From Cololabis saira (taxonomy: Eukaryota; Chordata; Actinopteri; Beloniformes; Belonidae): 64,000 bases of DNA. Positions 1 through 11,290 of the stretch are shown one piece after another. The notes beneath the pieces are model-generated. The model searched no databases. It worked only from the letters and a program-made list of their open reading frames with translations, and had not been told where the DNA came from. Numbering within the stretch: the stretch's first letter is position 1; every line of letters starts with the position of its first letter. The stretch covers positions 40,025,848 to 40,089,847 of the forward strand of contig NC_084606.1 in the NCBI RefSeq assembly GCF_033807715.1, written 5' to 3'. Made by a program: the position numbers and the translations under genes.

Positions 1-3000
1 CATCTCTGGTGAGTTTGAAAGACATAATTACTGCAAACGTGTGCATGAGGGGAAGCTCTCTCCAGCATTCATTTGAGGAGAAATACGTGTTTTGTAACGC
101 CAGCCTCAAAGATTACCATCATTGCTTGGAACAAAATGTTATTTATACTCTTTAAGGTGCATATTACATCCACTGGTTCTGCCGTTGATGCAACAAAATC
201 TGCTTCCCTTTCCAGTTTAAGGTGAGCATCAGCTCAGATCTAGCTTGGCAAGCCCTCACCTGACACCGATGGTGACTGTATCATGACTGTCCCCACCCAC
301 ACTGGGAAGCAGACAGGGCTTTGGCTGGAAACGTGGAGGCATAACTACCAGGTTTCTAAGTGAAACAGAGAGCACCTTATTACTCAGATACCAGGCACCG
401 CCATAAAGACACCGTGTGTGCTGTAAAAACACTTATTAAAGAATGAATCTATACAATTTAAAGAAATTATTGACAGATGACAGTCATAGTAGTGCACAAC
501 GCTGAATTAGAGCTAAATGAATAACAGACAAGTCACCCTGAGGAACTACCCAAAGGGTCGCCGTCATAGATCCACACCACAGGAGGAAAGCTGAAGGAGC
601 AGAACAGCAGGTACAGCTGTATAGCTACGACCGCAAAAGCCTTTTATTTATTCATCTTAAAATGGTAAAGCGGTGTGCTGGGGGCACTTGTAAAAGTGAC
701 ACCCTCTACCCAGAGAGAATCAAAGGAATGAATTTCATTTGTTTATTTGGAAGGGACAGATACAGAAAACATAGACAGACATAAATGGCTATCTGATGCC
801 TGTATCATAGCGTTTATAGCGAATGCCAATTTGCAACACTGGTCCCTAACAGGGCTCACATCACAATTAAAAGAGAGGAGTTAGAAAAGTACACATACTT
901 GAATGTCATCCCTTTACCAAAACCAACGGTAAATTATGAAAAATGTCTGCTTTGGATAAAGCTATGTGAATGGCCAGACTTGCAGTTCAACTCTTCCACC
1001 GTGCTATCAGATAAACTCATCAAAATATCTAGTTTTCGCAAAAAACCTCAGTTTTTTTAAACTCACTACACGGTACCCAAAGTGTTTTTTTTTTTATTTA
1101 TATCTAGTTTCTGTTGATTTTCTTAGGTACAATAATTTGAAATAAAGTGATGTAAAACCCAGTTTTTAGAACCGAAGTGGACAGGAGAGTTGACAGTGTT
1201 GACAGAGTTAACAAAGTGTCAATTGTGTCCCATACTCCTTTACTTCCCAAAGAAAAATAGTATTGATGAATACCGTGATATAAGACAAACTGCATCACCT
1301 TCACAGGGCCGTAACATGTGCTAAGCATGACTACAGTAGGGGGTCCACGCGACACACTTCATGGGGGGCCAAGTAGTCAGCGCACAACCCACAGCTGACA
1401 GGAATATGAGACACCAGCCCACAACAAGAACGTCTCTGACATTGGTGCCTGAGATAATTATCATCCAGATCATGCTAAAGATGAGATATATGTGCCAAAA
1501 CCCTTAGCAACAACATATCACCGTACCCAATGCAAGTTAAGACAACAACGGCGTTGTCTGCCAATCCTGCGAGTGACATAATCAGACGGCTGTTTCTAGG
1601 TTAGAAACACAACAACTCCATGGTGATCTTCAGAGAACGACCTCTATCTCTGCTAGATGTTCAACTTCTTAATGTTCTGTCAGCATTTCTCCCTTTTTAT
1701 ACGACACCAACACAATTTCCTTTTGGGAACAAATAAAGTGTTATTCAGTTAAATTCACTGGATCTCAAACTGCTCCATCGTACATTACTTCATCCAAATC
1801 CTGTTAGCTTTCAGACTCAGCCTGGATGACATCACTTGAGTCGGAAGTTGGGAGGGGGTGTTGTGTAAGACCTGATCAACTTCCTCCAGAGCCACAGAAG
1901 ACACTGTGGTGGTGTTTAACTGTTTAACCCCACTCACTCTGATACCAATCACCAGATCTAACTCCCTGAACGGTAAACACATTCACCACAGGTACCGGGG
2001 TTAATAACCTGCACGGTCACCAGGGTCAGGTGTCTGTGCAGGCCGTCTCGGCCCACTAGGACCGGACCCGGGTTGTTCTTAGCAGATGGTCCTGATTACT
2101 AATGCACAGAGAGCAGCAACAGAACATAGGGGGGAGTGGTTTTGAATGTCAGCACTCCCAGGCTGACTGAAGGGGTTAATCCTCCTCTCGCGAGGCCAGG
2201 TAGCCCCAAGATAGTTCCTCCTAATCCACTTTCATCCACGTGGTCTTTTCATTTCACTCTCAGCAAGGACCTGGGTAATCTGGCCCAATGTGATTACAAA
2301 AGGAGACAGACACAAAGTCTGTCCCAGGACCGGGGAGAGGTGTAGCATCAGCAAGCAGCTGTGACGGAAAGAGGAACTCGCGGTAGTGGGGTTCCTCTTC
2401 ACTATGTTTGAAGTTGTCCTAAAAATAAAACGCCAAATACCTAAAGAATGTTTTAAAAACACAGAGAAAGAAAGTAAAACCAATTGAGTCACGACTGCGT
2501 GGGTTAAGGAAGAGCAGCAGCCAGGATGATTGATAACCTGAGCTGCTGAAGCACTGTGGTGATATTAGTGATCTAAGTGGTCAGATAAACTGGGGAAGTT
2601 GTTCCACGTAAGAACCGAGGACAGGTCCTCTGATACCAGCCAAATTCACATGTAATTAGCAGTGGTGCCACCGGGGGGGGGGGGGGGGGGGCAGGGGTGG
2701 CCACGGCCCCCCATACAAATTTGCTGGCCACCCCACTGGCCTCAATTTAAAAAAAAAAAAAACACTTGCCGGTCACATAGATTCTATCGTCAGTTATGCG
2801 TTTCTTCCCAAATCCTTCGGGCAAAATGCATATCAGTAGGCGTTTCTTTAAGTATTTCTGAGCCTAATAATAATTTTAAAAAACATACACACATTTTCAA
2901 AATCTTCAAGCACCTTATCGCTGGGGTAAAATATCTACAGGAATATATATACTCAATTGTGTTTTTCCGCTTTTTAATCACAATTAAGTACATTATATCG

Positions 3001-3110
3001 TGCTGGAAACATCTAGTTATGTTACATCTTACTGATTTTATTTCTCCTTGTAGGCTAATAACTAAACTATACAGTCTGATCCCAATTTTGTGAAAGACAG
3101 AGTTATAATA
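1..3110 (-). other. Probable intron 1 of the LRCH-like gene, no exon seen
   Basis: This stretch lies downstream, in gene direction, of the splice donor of the LRCH exon at 3457-3628, so it is most simply intron 1. I looked for a continuation of the leucine-rich repeats on the minus strand and found none; the open frames here are short and resemble nothing I know. A run of G at 2673-2691 sits in a GC-rich repeat scrap (about 2660-2740). The rest appears unique, AT-rich non-coding DNA. Confidence 0.5.
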
Positions 3111-3302
3111 TCAAGCACTTTCAAGGATTTCAAGCATCCGTTGGAACCCTGAACCTCAAGCACTTTCAAGCACTTAAACTAGAAATTCAAGCACTTTCAA
3201 GGATTTCAAGCATCGTAGGAACCCTGAACTTCAAGCACTTTCAAGCACTTAAACTAGAAATTCAAGCACTTTCCAGGATTTCCAGCCCCCGTAGGAACCC
3301 TG
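3111..3302. repeat. 75-bp tandem repeat, about 2.6 copies
   Basis: Units begin near 3111, 3187 and 3262. Each contains the phrase TTCAAGCACTTTCAAG and ends in AACCCTGAAC or a close variant, with spacing 75-76 bp. This short-word repeat is common in teleost introns. It ends about 150 bp from the LRCH splice donor. Confidence 0.85.
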
Positions 3303-3456
3303 GATTTCGGAGGCGCCCCTGGTACCCAGCCCCCCCGGGGAGACAGAAGTGAAAGCGGAGGTTGGTGGAGGAGGAGAGGTTGGTGGAGGAGGAGAGGCAG
3401 CAGAGGCAGCAGAGGCAGGTGGGGACAACAAAAGAGAGAACAGACCGAACACCGAC

Positions 3457-3628
3457 CTGCGTGCGTGATGTCGGACAGGTCGTAGTTCCTGGCGCTGCGG
3501 GGGAACTCCTTGAGTTTCCTGCCGGCCAGGTTGAGCGCTCCGCTGGCGGCCGCCTCCTCCAGAGCCTTGTCCACGCCGCGGCTGGCCGCCACGGTGGCCG
3601 GCAGCGTGGCTCCGTCCCCGGCGGCCAT
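3457..3628 (-). CDS. lrch4: LRCH-family protein, first coding exon (LRCH4-like)
   Basis: The exon encodes 57 residues plus one base of the next codon. It opens at the ATG complementary to 3626-3628, the first Met in a GC-rich frame. Residues 19-57 follow the N-terminus of LRCH proteins (leucine-rich repeats plus a calponin-homology domain): VDKALEEAAASG, then LNLAGRKLKEFPR, then NYDLSDITHA. The frame runs to CAG followed by GTCGGT, a usable splice donor (GT at 3456-3455). The split codon starting with G would give Asp, matching the family's conserved next residue in DLSDITQAD. By memory the DLSDIT wording is closest to LRCH4 rather than LRCH1, 2 or 3, so the paralogue is inferred. LRCH proteins are membrane-associated or cytoplasmic scaffolds. 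No later exon lies in the window, so intron 1 is longer than 3.4 kb. This is the only convincing host gene here. Confidence 0.8.
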
Positions 3629-3905
3629 GGAGCCGCTGCCCCGCTCTACTGCTGCGAGGGATGGGGCCGCCCCGCTCTCATGCCCCGGAGTCCGCGGAGA
3701 GTCCCGACCGAGTCCCGACCGAGTCCCGACCGAGCCCCGTGGCCGTAAACTTCTCCCAAAGTGCGGTCTGAATCCCCGGTGAGTGACGTGTGAATCCCCG
3801 GAGCGACTTGAGCTCCTTCTCCCGCCGCGGCTGCACGGACCCGGACCCGCGCTGCTGCTGCTGCTGCTGCTGCTCGGCGGCTCAAGCTGTCAATCTTCCA
3901 GGAAG
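3629..3905 (-). promoter_or_regulatory. CpG-rich 5' leader and probable promoter of the LRCH-like gene
   Basis: The GC and CpG content is far above the flanks from about 3290 to 3900, as in a vertebrate CpG-island promoter around a first exon. It contains three direct 11-bp repeats (GAGTCCCGACC-type, 3696-3737) and a CTG run (about 3850-3872). No TATA box is obvious upstream on the minus strand. The transcription start cannot be fixed from sequence alone. Confidence 0.55.
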
Positions 3906-3907
3906 TG

Positions 3908-4090
3908 GAGTCAAGGCGCAGCAGTCCCCGACGACGTCCTTTCAGACTGCTGTCCCTTCAAAATAAAAGAGTCAAGGCGCAGCAGTCCCCGACGACGTCC
4001 TTTCAGACTGCTGTCCCTTCAAAATAAAAGAGTCAAGGCGCAGCAGTCCCCGACGACGTCCTTTCAAACTGCTGTCCCTTCAAAATAAAT
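3908..4090. repeat. 61-bp tandem triplication upstream of the LRCH promoter
   Basis: Three nearly identical units start at 3908, 3969 and 4030, each containing GAGTCAAGGCGCAGCAG, CCGACGACGTCC and CTGCTGTCCCTTC. The third unit differs by only a base or two, so the triplication is recent. It abuts the CpG island. Confidence 0.9.
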
Positions 4091-4202
4091 GCTCGAGCCT
4101 ACTTTAATACAATAAAACACATCAACACAATCAGAATGGAGGGTCTGCATTGACATCACTTTCCCACTGGGCCACGCCCCCTTTCTCACACTGAAGGCTG
4201 AC

Positions 4203-4741
4203 GGTGCGTCCGAAATGCCATACTAAAAAGTATACTTAAATTCAGCACACTTTTGAGTAAATATCAGTAGTGTGCATTAATTCGGACGCACTATTAAGAG
4301 TGCACACTGCACTTCCTGCTGTTGGGAGGGGGGGGAGTTGTTACCATGGTAACCTGTCACAGCAGCGGTAGCAGTGGTAGCAGTGGTAGCAGTGGTAGCA
4401 GTGGTAGCAGCGGTAGCAGCGGTCCACTCCGCTCTTTCCCGTTTATCCTGGCTGAAACAAGATGACATTATATAATATTATTAAATACGAATATTATAAT
4501 ATTAATATTATATAATAATATTATTATACTTAATATTATGCTTATGACATGTCATATACGTATCACTTAGGAACCAAACGCCGCTGCATTGCATTGTGGG
4601 AAGTTTCTGCTCGGCTAGTGTCCAAATGAGTATAGCATAGGCTACTATTGTGTACGTTCTAATGTTTCGGACGCACTAAAAAATCTCGCACACTCATTTT
4701 GCATACTCATTAGGGTGGAAGTATGCGATTTCAGACGCAGC
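4203..4741. mobile_element. Non-autonomous inverted-repeat element (MITE-like)
   Basis: The left end GCGTCCGAAATGCCATACT is mirrored at the right end by the complement of GTATGCGATTTCAGACGC, giving imperfect inverted ends about 20 bp long. Further inverted matches (TTCGGACGCACT) lie inside. It codes for nothing. Inside are a perfect palindrome GTTACCATGGTAAC (4340-4353) and a 9-bp minisatellite, GGTAGCAGT-type, at 4361-4422. I could not settle the target duplication. Confidence 0.6.
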
Positions 4742-5288
4742 CTGAGTTATGGTTCTGCGTCAAAACGACGCCGTGCCTACGGTGTGTGGTACGCGTCGAC
4801 GCAGACCACACGCCGTCACTGACCCCGTCACTGACCCCGTCACTGACCCCGTCACTGACCCCGTCACTGACGCCGTCACTGACGCCGTCACTGACGCCGT
4901 CACTAACGTCACCTTCCAAAAATTGTAACTACGTGTCAAGGCGATGCAGACCAAACGCAGACCGAGAGGGCTGTGATTGGTTCACTTGGTAGCAACGCAT
5001 TTCTGGTTTCCAGTTTGAAGCAGTCGTGAACTTTCAGCGCTCTTTTCTTCGTGTATGTGTGATTTTTTTGGTTTTGTTTTTTTGCACAATAGTTGTCCTT
5101 ATCTCTTTGTTTCACTGTGACCGGAAAAAGTCGGATAAACCACTCAGGAAAAGATTGCGAACTAGCGGTCCCGGGGGGTACTGCACCGCGGAGAAATGGA
5201 GTGACGGAGAAGTCTGAAGGTTCACGACGGCGTCACGGCGACAGCGTGTACATGACGTCGTTTTGACGCAAAACCATAATTCAGACTT
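4742..5288. mobile_element. MITE of the CGACGC/CTACGG family with a 12-bp minisatellite
   Basis: Both ends carry TTATGGTTCTGCGTCAAAAC or a close variant in inverted orientation (left about 4746-4772, right about 5252-5284), a terminal inverted repeat of about 30 bp. The interior holds about eight 12-bp units CGTCACTGACCC (4811-4905). It is non-coding. Relatives lie at 12443-12480, 30645-30745 and 58938-59045. Confidence 0.65.
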
Positions 5289-5389
5289 GAGTGGCAAAAA
5301 TGATTGCAACTAGTGGAGAAGACGGGATAACAGCCGATTATCTGCTTAAATTAAAGGCAGTTGGATTTGACAGTGACCCGTACAGTTAC

Positions 5390-5920
5390 CCCATGAACCA
5401 GTGGTCCATGGACATTAATATTTGGTACAGTTACCAAGAACCGGTGGTCCATGGACATTAATATTTGGTACAGTTAGCCCAAGAACCAGTGGTCCATGGA
5501 CATTAATATTTGGTACAGTTACCAAGAACCAGTGGTCCATGGACATTAATATTTGGTACAGTTACCCCAAGAACCAGTGGTCCATGGACATTAATATTTG
5601 GTACAGTTACCCCAAGAACCAGTGGTCCATGGACATTATTATTTGGTACAGTTACCCCAAGAACCAGTGGTCCATGGACATTAATATTTGGTACAGTTAC
5701 CCCAAGAACCAGTGGTCCATGGACATTAATATTTGGTACAGTTACCCCAAGAACCCTTGGTCCATGGACATTAATATTTGGTACAGTTACCAAGAACCAG
5801 TGGTCCATGGACATTAATATTTGGTACAGTTACCAAGAACCAGTGGTCCATGGATATTAATATTTGGTACAGTTACCCCAAGAACCAGTGGTCCATGGAC
5901 ATTAATATTTGGTACAATTA
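5390..5920. repeat. 42-45-bp minisatellite, about 12 units
   Basis: Each unit contains AACCAGTGGTCCATGGACAT followed by TAATATTTGGTACAGTTAC. Units are 42-45 bp with very little divergence. Because 45 is a multiple of three, the array stays open on both strands and gives spurious reading frames of 100-130 codons. It ends exactly where the LINE fragment at 5918 begins. Confidence 0.95.
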
Positions 5921-6390
5921 CAAATTATCAGAATAATTTAACCGACCGATAAACCTGTACATTACATTTCTCAAAACAGATTGCAGTGTGTTCACTCCAG
6001 CACTCACAAACATCTCACTCACTATTCCATCTGGGCCTTCTTTACAGCATCCTCAGAGCATCACTGAATGTACTTGCAGTCTCTGAAGGCTTTTTTATAG
6101 TTCAGCCACAGATGTGCAGTGTTCAGAAGTGAACAATACGGTTTGAACAGAGTTAAATTCACTCCAAAAGTACAACAACCAAATTTACGTGACAATACAT
6201 TTGCTTGCACATACAACACACGACACTGACAATAAATATCCTCGTCATCTGTCAGTTGATCATTGATCACGAGGCCAAGATATTTCTCTTCACTACGGAT
6301 ATTCAGAACATTACCTGACAGTTTAACGTCAGGAAAAGTCATATGTCTATCTTCCACGGTTTTGCAGATCATAATAACACTTTTTGACTC
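5918..6390 (-). pseudogene. Jockey/CR1-superfamily LINE reverse transcriptase, C-terminal piece
   Basis: The minus strand reads NESKSVIM, then VLNIRSEEKYLGLVI, then LFKPYCSLLNTAHLW and NYKKA, and after a damaged stretch SAGVNTLQSVLRNVMYRF. This order is typical of the region after the catalytic YADD box in jockey/CR1-like LINEs, up to the C-terminus. The fragment is broken exactly at 6391-6398 by a hAT insertion. It resumes at 9618, where the upstream NGVRKGSILSPILF motif of the same enzyme appears. The catalytic YADD segment between the two parts is missing, so this copy was already deleted before the hAT arrived. Confidence 0.75.
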
Positions 6391-6398
6391 GTTATACT

Positions 6399-9300
6399 CA
6401 GAGTTGGGTAGTAACGAGTTACATTAACTCCGTTACATTTACTTGAGTAAGTTTTGGGAAATGTTTTACTTTTAGGAGTAGTTTTGAATCACTATACTTT
6501 TTACTTTTACTTGAGTAGATTTGTGAAGAAGAAACTGTTTCTCTTACTCCGCTACATTAGGCTACGTTGAGCTGTTACTTTTCTTTTATCCCTTTTATCC
6601 ACGTACGCGTCAATCTCATGACATCACTGGGTGATTCTTTGGGAAAAATGTTTGTTTTTGCATGTTTTGTCACATTTACACAGACTCAAACACACACAGA
6701 GTTTCTATGAGTTCATGTTTGTTCTAGTTCTGCCTGGTTAAAAAAGAAATGGACAGCTAAAGTCCTAGCCCATAGGCTGGAGAATGCCCTCCCCACAATT
6801 ATATCTGAAGACCAAACTGGCTTCATTAAAGGTAGGCAATCTTACTTCAACACAAGGCGACTGTTCAATATTATCTACTCTGCCTCTGAGGCTATCCCTG
6901 AATGCGTTGTCTCTCTGGATGCGGAGAAAGCATTTGACCTCGTCGAATGAGATTATCTCTTTGCTGTGCTGGACAGGTTTGGTTTTGGTCCGAACTTTGC
7001 TCTGTGGATTAAACTTCTCTATTTGTACCCAACAGCCTCAATTCGTACTAACTCTCAACGGTCAAGACCATTTAATGTGCATCGTGGAACCCGTCAGGGG
7101 TGCCCCCTTAGTCTCATGCTTTTTGACATGGCTATCGAACCGCTTGCCACAGCGCTCCGATCTTGAGAGGATGTGTCCGGTATCTGGAGAGGTGGCAGGG
7201 AACATAAGGTCTCGCTTTATGCCGATGACCTCTTGCTTTTCATCTCTCACCCTCTGGCCTCATTACCCCCTGCGCTGTCACTTCTCAGTCAGTTTGGGAA
7301 ACTCTCAGGCTATAAACTGAATCTCAGCAAATGTGAGCTTTTCCCTACCAATCTTGAATCGCATGCTTTAGACCTTTCCAATTTTCCCTTTAAAATCGTA
7401 AATGACAAATTCTCCTATTTAGGCATATCTGTGACAAGGAAACACAAAGACCTGCTCCAAGAGAATCTTATCTCATTGTTAAATGAGACCAAACAAATCC
7501 TTACACAATGGTCACCCCTGTCAATGTCTCTTGTGGGTCGCATCAATTCAGTTAAAATGACCATTTTACCTAAATTTTTGTACCTTTTCCAGACCTTACC
7601 ACTCTTTATTCCTGGTTCTTTTTTTCAGTCCCTTGACTCAGTTATATCTTCATACTTATGGCGGGGTAAACGGCCACGTTTGAACAAGACTCACCTTCAA
7701 AAAATAAAGTCTGCAGGTGGTCTGGCCCTCCCAAACTTTCGTTATTATTATTGGGCTGCTAACCTGCGCTGCCTTGCATTCTGGTCCTTCTACTGCGACG
7801 GCGCTGACCGCCCTGACTGGGTGGCGATGGAGTTACATCCAACTGATGACCTGTCAATTCCTGCCCTACTCGGCTCCTCACTTCCACTTCCTTCACTTAA
7901 ATCAATCAAAAACCCTTTGGTTAAACATTCTCTTAGAATTTGGGCCCAATTGAGGAAGTTTTTTGGTTTTCACAGCTTCTCTCTTCTTAGCCCCATTGCA
8001 TCAAATCACTTTTTCAAACCATCCCGTGAGGACCCCACCTTCCAGGAATGGCACAGGAGGGGTATAATTCGTTTTAGAGATATGTTCATACACGGCACCG
8101 TGGCATCTTTTGAGCAGTTAAGTAGTAAATTCAGCCTTCCAAAATCACATTTCTTTAGGTACCTTCAGGCTAGACATTTTGTTCTTTCCCAGACACCCAG
8201 CCCTGGTGCATCAATAGGCTTGACCACAGTTGACAAAGTTCTTGCCACAGACCCATTCAAAAAGGAGCTCATTTCATCTTTCTATGGCATGTTGCTGGAT
8301 CTTAGGAGCGCCCCTACAGATAAACTCAAAGCAGCATGGGAGAAGGACTTAGGGCTTCCCTTATCGGAGGATACCTGGGAGTCCATACTCAAACTGGTTA
8401 ATACAACCTCCCTGTGCGCACGTCACTGCTTAATTCAGTTTAAAGTGGTACACAGGGCTCATATTTCCAAAGCAAAGTTATCCTCCATGTACCCAGATAT
8501 TAGTCCATACTGTGTAAAATGTAAAGTAGCAGAAGCCTCTCTCATCCACATGTACTGGTCCTGCCCATGTCTAAACAAGTACTGGAGGGAAGTATTTCAT
8601 ACTCTCTCTCTGGTGCTTAAAATCAGATTAGAACCAAACCCACTGACTGCCCTGTTTGGGGTCATGGAGGGAGGAAGGAAGTTAACCACTGCACAGGGGC
8701 ACACTTTGTCTTTTGCCTCCCTTTTGGCTCGTTGGGCAATTCTGTTCAGGTGGAAGGATCCCTTCCCTCCTACTCGTGCACAATGGCTGGAAGACATCAT
8801 GTCCTGCTTAAAACTGGAGAAAATTAGATACTCTCTTCAGCAATCAAATAAGTTCCAGAAAGTGTGGGGACCTTTTCTAGAAGCATTCCAGACCCTGTGA
8901 ACTATACTTCATATTTCTTTTGTATTCCTAGTGCAGGCTTTTGATGTTAGAATGACCTCATATTGTGATTAGTATTCTGGCAGTGACAGGGGAGGGATTA
9001 GTTTGGTCTGTAGTTTGTTTTTGTTACTGTTTTATTTTTTTTCATACTGTTTAATTGTTTTTTATATTTTGTACACTGGTGTATGCTATGATCAACATGC
9101 CCATGCCTACTCAAAATATTTGTAATTAACATTCAGCATTTCACCTTTTTTACTTTGTAAAAAATTCAATAAAAAGATCTTGAATTAAAAAAAAAAGAAA
9201 AGGACAAAGGCTGGAAATGTTGTGCTACTTGTGATTAATTTATTTTTTTATTCTGTTATTTTATTTATTTTATTATTTATTAAAGTAATTGAATTTACTT

Positions 9301-9609
9301 TAAGATTATTTTAATTTAAGCTATCTTTAATTTTTTATTAATTTTAATTTATTTTATTATTTTATTGATTTAATTTGCCTGAAGATGATTATTTTGTACT
9401 TTTGTCTGTTTGAATGGTTGTGTTAAAAAAATAAATCAGACATTACTCAACAGTTACTCAGTACTTGAGTAGTTTTTTCACCAAGTACTTTTTTACTTTT
9501 ACTCAAGTAATTATTTGGAAGACTAATTTTTACTTCTACTTGAGTCATAGTATTCTGAAGTAACAGTACTTTTACTTGAGTACAATTGTTGGCTACTCTA
9601 CCAGCTCTG
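6399..9609. mobile_element. hAT-family DNA transposon, non-autonomous, carrying an L1
   Basis: The element starts CAGAGTTGGGTAG and ends in the inverted form CTACCAGCTCTG. It is flanked by a perfect 8-bp duplication GTTATACT at 6391-6398 and 9610-9617. An 8-bp duplication with CAG ends is the hAT signature. The arms carry many copies of ACTTGAGTA/TACTCAAGT. It encodes no transposase. About 2.4 kb of its length is an L1 insertion (6756-9196), so the original hAT was about 0.75 kb. It lies inside a LINE fragment. Confidence 0.92.
6756..8900 (+). pseudogene. 5'-truncated L1 ORF2: reverse transcriptase and C-terminal domain
   Basis: One frame runs from 6756 to the stop at 8898-8900 with only two internal stops, TGA at 6948 and TGA at 7164. 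It starts inside the reverse transcriptase (AKVLAHRLEN) and shows [29 protein letters not shown] and the catalytic YADD at 7218-7229. A thumb and C-terminal region follow, with a Cys-rich segment (CVKCKVAEASLIHMYWSCPC). The endonuclease domain and ORF1 are absent. The first stop replaces the Trp usual in VEWDYLF. The 3' tail ends in a polyA tract near 9196. AAAAAAGAAATGGACA (6740-6755) and its one-mismatch copy at 9191-9206 look like the target duplication. It is a dead, rather young copy. Confidence 0.88.
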
Positions 9610-9617
9610 GTTATACT

Positions 9618-9726
9618 TTACATCCTGTTGCTCCCCATACACAGAACACACATTAAGGAGTTCATGTAGAAATCGAATAAAATAGGAGATAAGATGCTCC
9701 CCTTTCTTACTCCATTACTGACATGA
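9618..9726 (-). pseudogene. Continuation of the split LINE (reverse transcriptase core)
   Basis: Minus-strand translation gives SNGVRKGSILSPILFDFYMN, the motif that precedes the catalytic box in LINE reverse transcriptases. Together with 5918-6390 it forms one damaged copy, separated only by the hAT element and its GTTATACT duplication. Confidence 0.7.
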
Positions 9727-10386
9727 AAAGGAGCAGAGCGAGGGTGCAGGGGTGAGAGGAGGGCTGGGGGCGGGGCCTGAGCTTTCTTTGGTTAAAAAGC
9801 TTTTCATTCACTTTTTGTGCCTCAAACCAAAGCTGAATTGAAGGCTGTTTGCATCATCATGTGGCAGGTTGTGTGTTTTAAACGTTGAATGACTTATTTA
9901 TTTCATATAGCAACAAAAAGCTCCACATCAAATGAGCAAAAATAACGTGTGGGTATTGTATGTGTGGTGCTTCCACGTGTCCAGGCCTCAGCGTTAGCAC
10001 GCACACAGCAACAGCGGGGCTACATTGTCTCCCCGGGGCTCCCTGGAGGTTTATAGCCCTTATAGCCCTTATTCTTATTCCTCCATTCAGGAACAGATGA
10101 CTCCTGGACACAATAATCCACACTCACACACACAAGTACACATTGGTAAACTTAATTGTTTGCATGTATGTGTTTCTGCGTTTACAGTATATTTGCTACC
10201 CTCCATTAACGTAATGATATAGTGGAGGGTCGCCTGCATGTTAAAACTTAACCCAATCACATCTCAGCCCTCCATAATCACATGACCTGTGAGGGGAAAC
10301 AAACATATACATTGACATTTACAGTACATTCTTTCCTTGAACGTTTTGACTGTGTAGAAACGTAATTCTCGTCAGTTGTGTGAAAT
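9727..10386. other. Intergenic sequence without recognisable genes
   Basis: I see no gene. A short direct repeat of TTATAGCCC near 10051-10070 and GC-rich scraps at 9740-9780 are the only structure. Confidence 0.4.
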
Positions 10387-10725
10387 AAGACCTGAAACAG
10401 GCATTGTGACGTAGAATTGTCAAATTGGTTTAATTCACCGTACGAATTGTTACAGATTACTTTTGTAATACTGTATTTGACCGGGTCTTTGTACGTTTTG
10501 TATAGAAACTTAATTCTTGCCCTTGGAAGAATGAGATGTACCTGCTGTACTCTACTGCCCTTACTTTCTAACAACTTGTGCTTTTTATTATTTTACCTCT
10601 TTTCTTATCATTTTATTTCATTGTATTTGTTACTTACTGTTTAATTGTGTCTTGCTGCTTTTAATGTTGATGTAAAGCACTTTGAATGACCTTGTGTTGA
10701 ATTGTGCTACACAAACATTGAGCAC
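10387..10725 (+). mobile_element. LINE-tail-like dispersed repeat, copy 1
   Basis: The right part reads TGATGTAAAGCACTTTGAAT and then TTGTGTTGAATTGTGCTA, typical of 3' ends of fish L2/CR1-type retroposons. The whole segment recurs in reverse orientation at 63534-63780, including GACCGGGTCTTTGTACGTTTT-like and ACGTAGAATTGTCAAATTGG blocks. Non-coding. Confidence 0.65.
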
Positions 10726-10949
10726 TTCAGTGTCATAACTTTTGGTACGGGGAGTCAAGTCTCCACGATAACAACAGAACTCACGCTGATAATATTCTTT
10801 TTACACGAAGCAAAAGTGCTTTATGTCCCACGATGGATGTCGAGTGAAACCCCCACGATGTAACTGTCCAAATGTTTCATGTCCTCATATGGTGAGTAGA
10901 ACAGGTGCAGAAACACACTTGCATGTGCTAATACTTGTGTATTTGCTTT

Positions 10950-10992
10950 GGCCCCTCCCCACCTCCCCACCTCCCCACCTCCCCACCTCCCT
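10950..10992. repeat. 9-bp CCCCACCTC minisatellite
   Basis: About five tandem units of CCCCACCTC. Confidence 0.85.
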
Positions 10993-11204
10993 CCATCCTG
11001 TTCTTTCTCTTCCCTCCGTCTCCAGAGTCCCATTGGGCCATCTGTCAAAGTCTTGTCAGACTGGATGTCCAGCTGGGGGCGAGGGGCGCGGGGGGGTGAG
11101 ATTTTACTAAGTGTTCTTGTAAGATCCATTAACTGCCAGTGTTTCACCATTTTTGCATGATGTTCTTCTGTCTGGTTGTGATGAAATCCCGGATGGGCTT
11201 GTTT

Positions 11205-11290
11205 TGCCGTTGCTAGCTCCGTTGCTAGGTCCGTTGCTAGGTCTGCTGCTGTGGCTCTCTAGCCGTTGCTAGGTCCGTCGCTAGCGTCCA
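11205..11290. repeat. Tandem CCGTTGCTAGGT units
   Basis: Four to five imperfect 12-bp copies of CCGTTGCTAGGT with one CTG-rich interruption. GTTGCTAGG resembles an RFX half-site, but nothing else suggests function. Confidence 0.7.

Noticed and set aside
3249..3456. Extension of the LRCH frame beyond the splice donor
   Set aside because: The Pro/Leu-rich continuation after the donor has no family similarity and runs into a tandem repeat; it is intron.
3362..3782. Plus-strand frames of 128 and 90 codons across the LRCH exon
   Set aside because: They are antisense shadows of the CpG-rich exon and promoter; the minus-strand LRCH match with a correct splice phase explains the region.
5390..5920. 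CRISPR-like regular repeat array
   Set aside because: Units are contiguous without unique spacers, and the window is clearly vertebrate. It is a minisatellite. The same applies to 37700-38165 and 31971-32205.
6784..7320. 178-codon plus-strand frame overlapping the L1
   Set aside because: It is out of frame with the reverse transcriptase motifs, which lie in the frame of 6756-8900.
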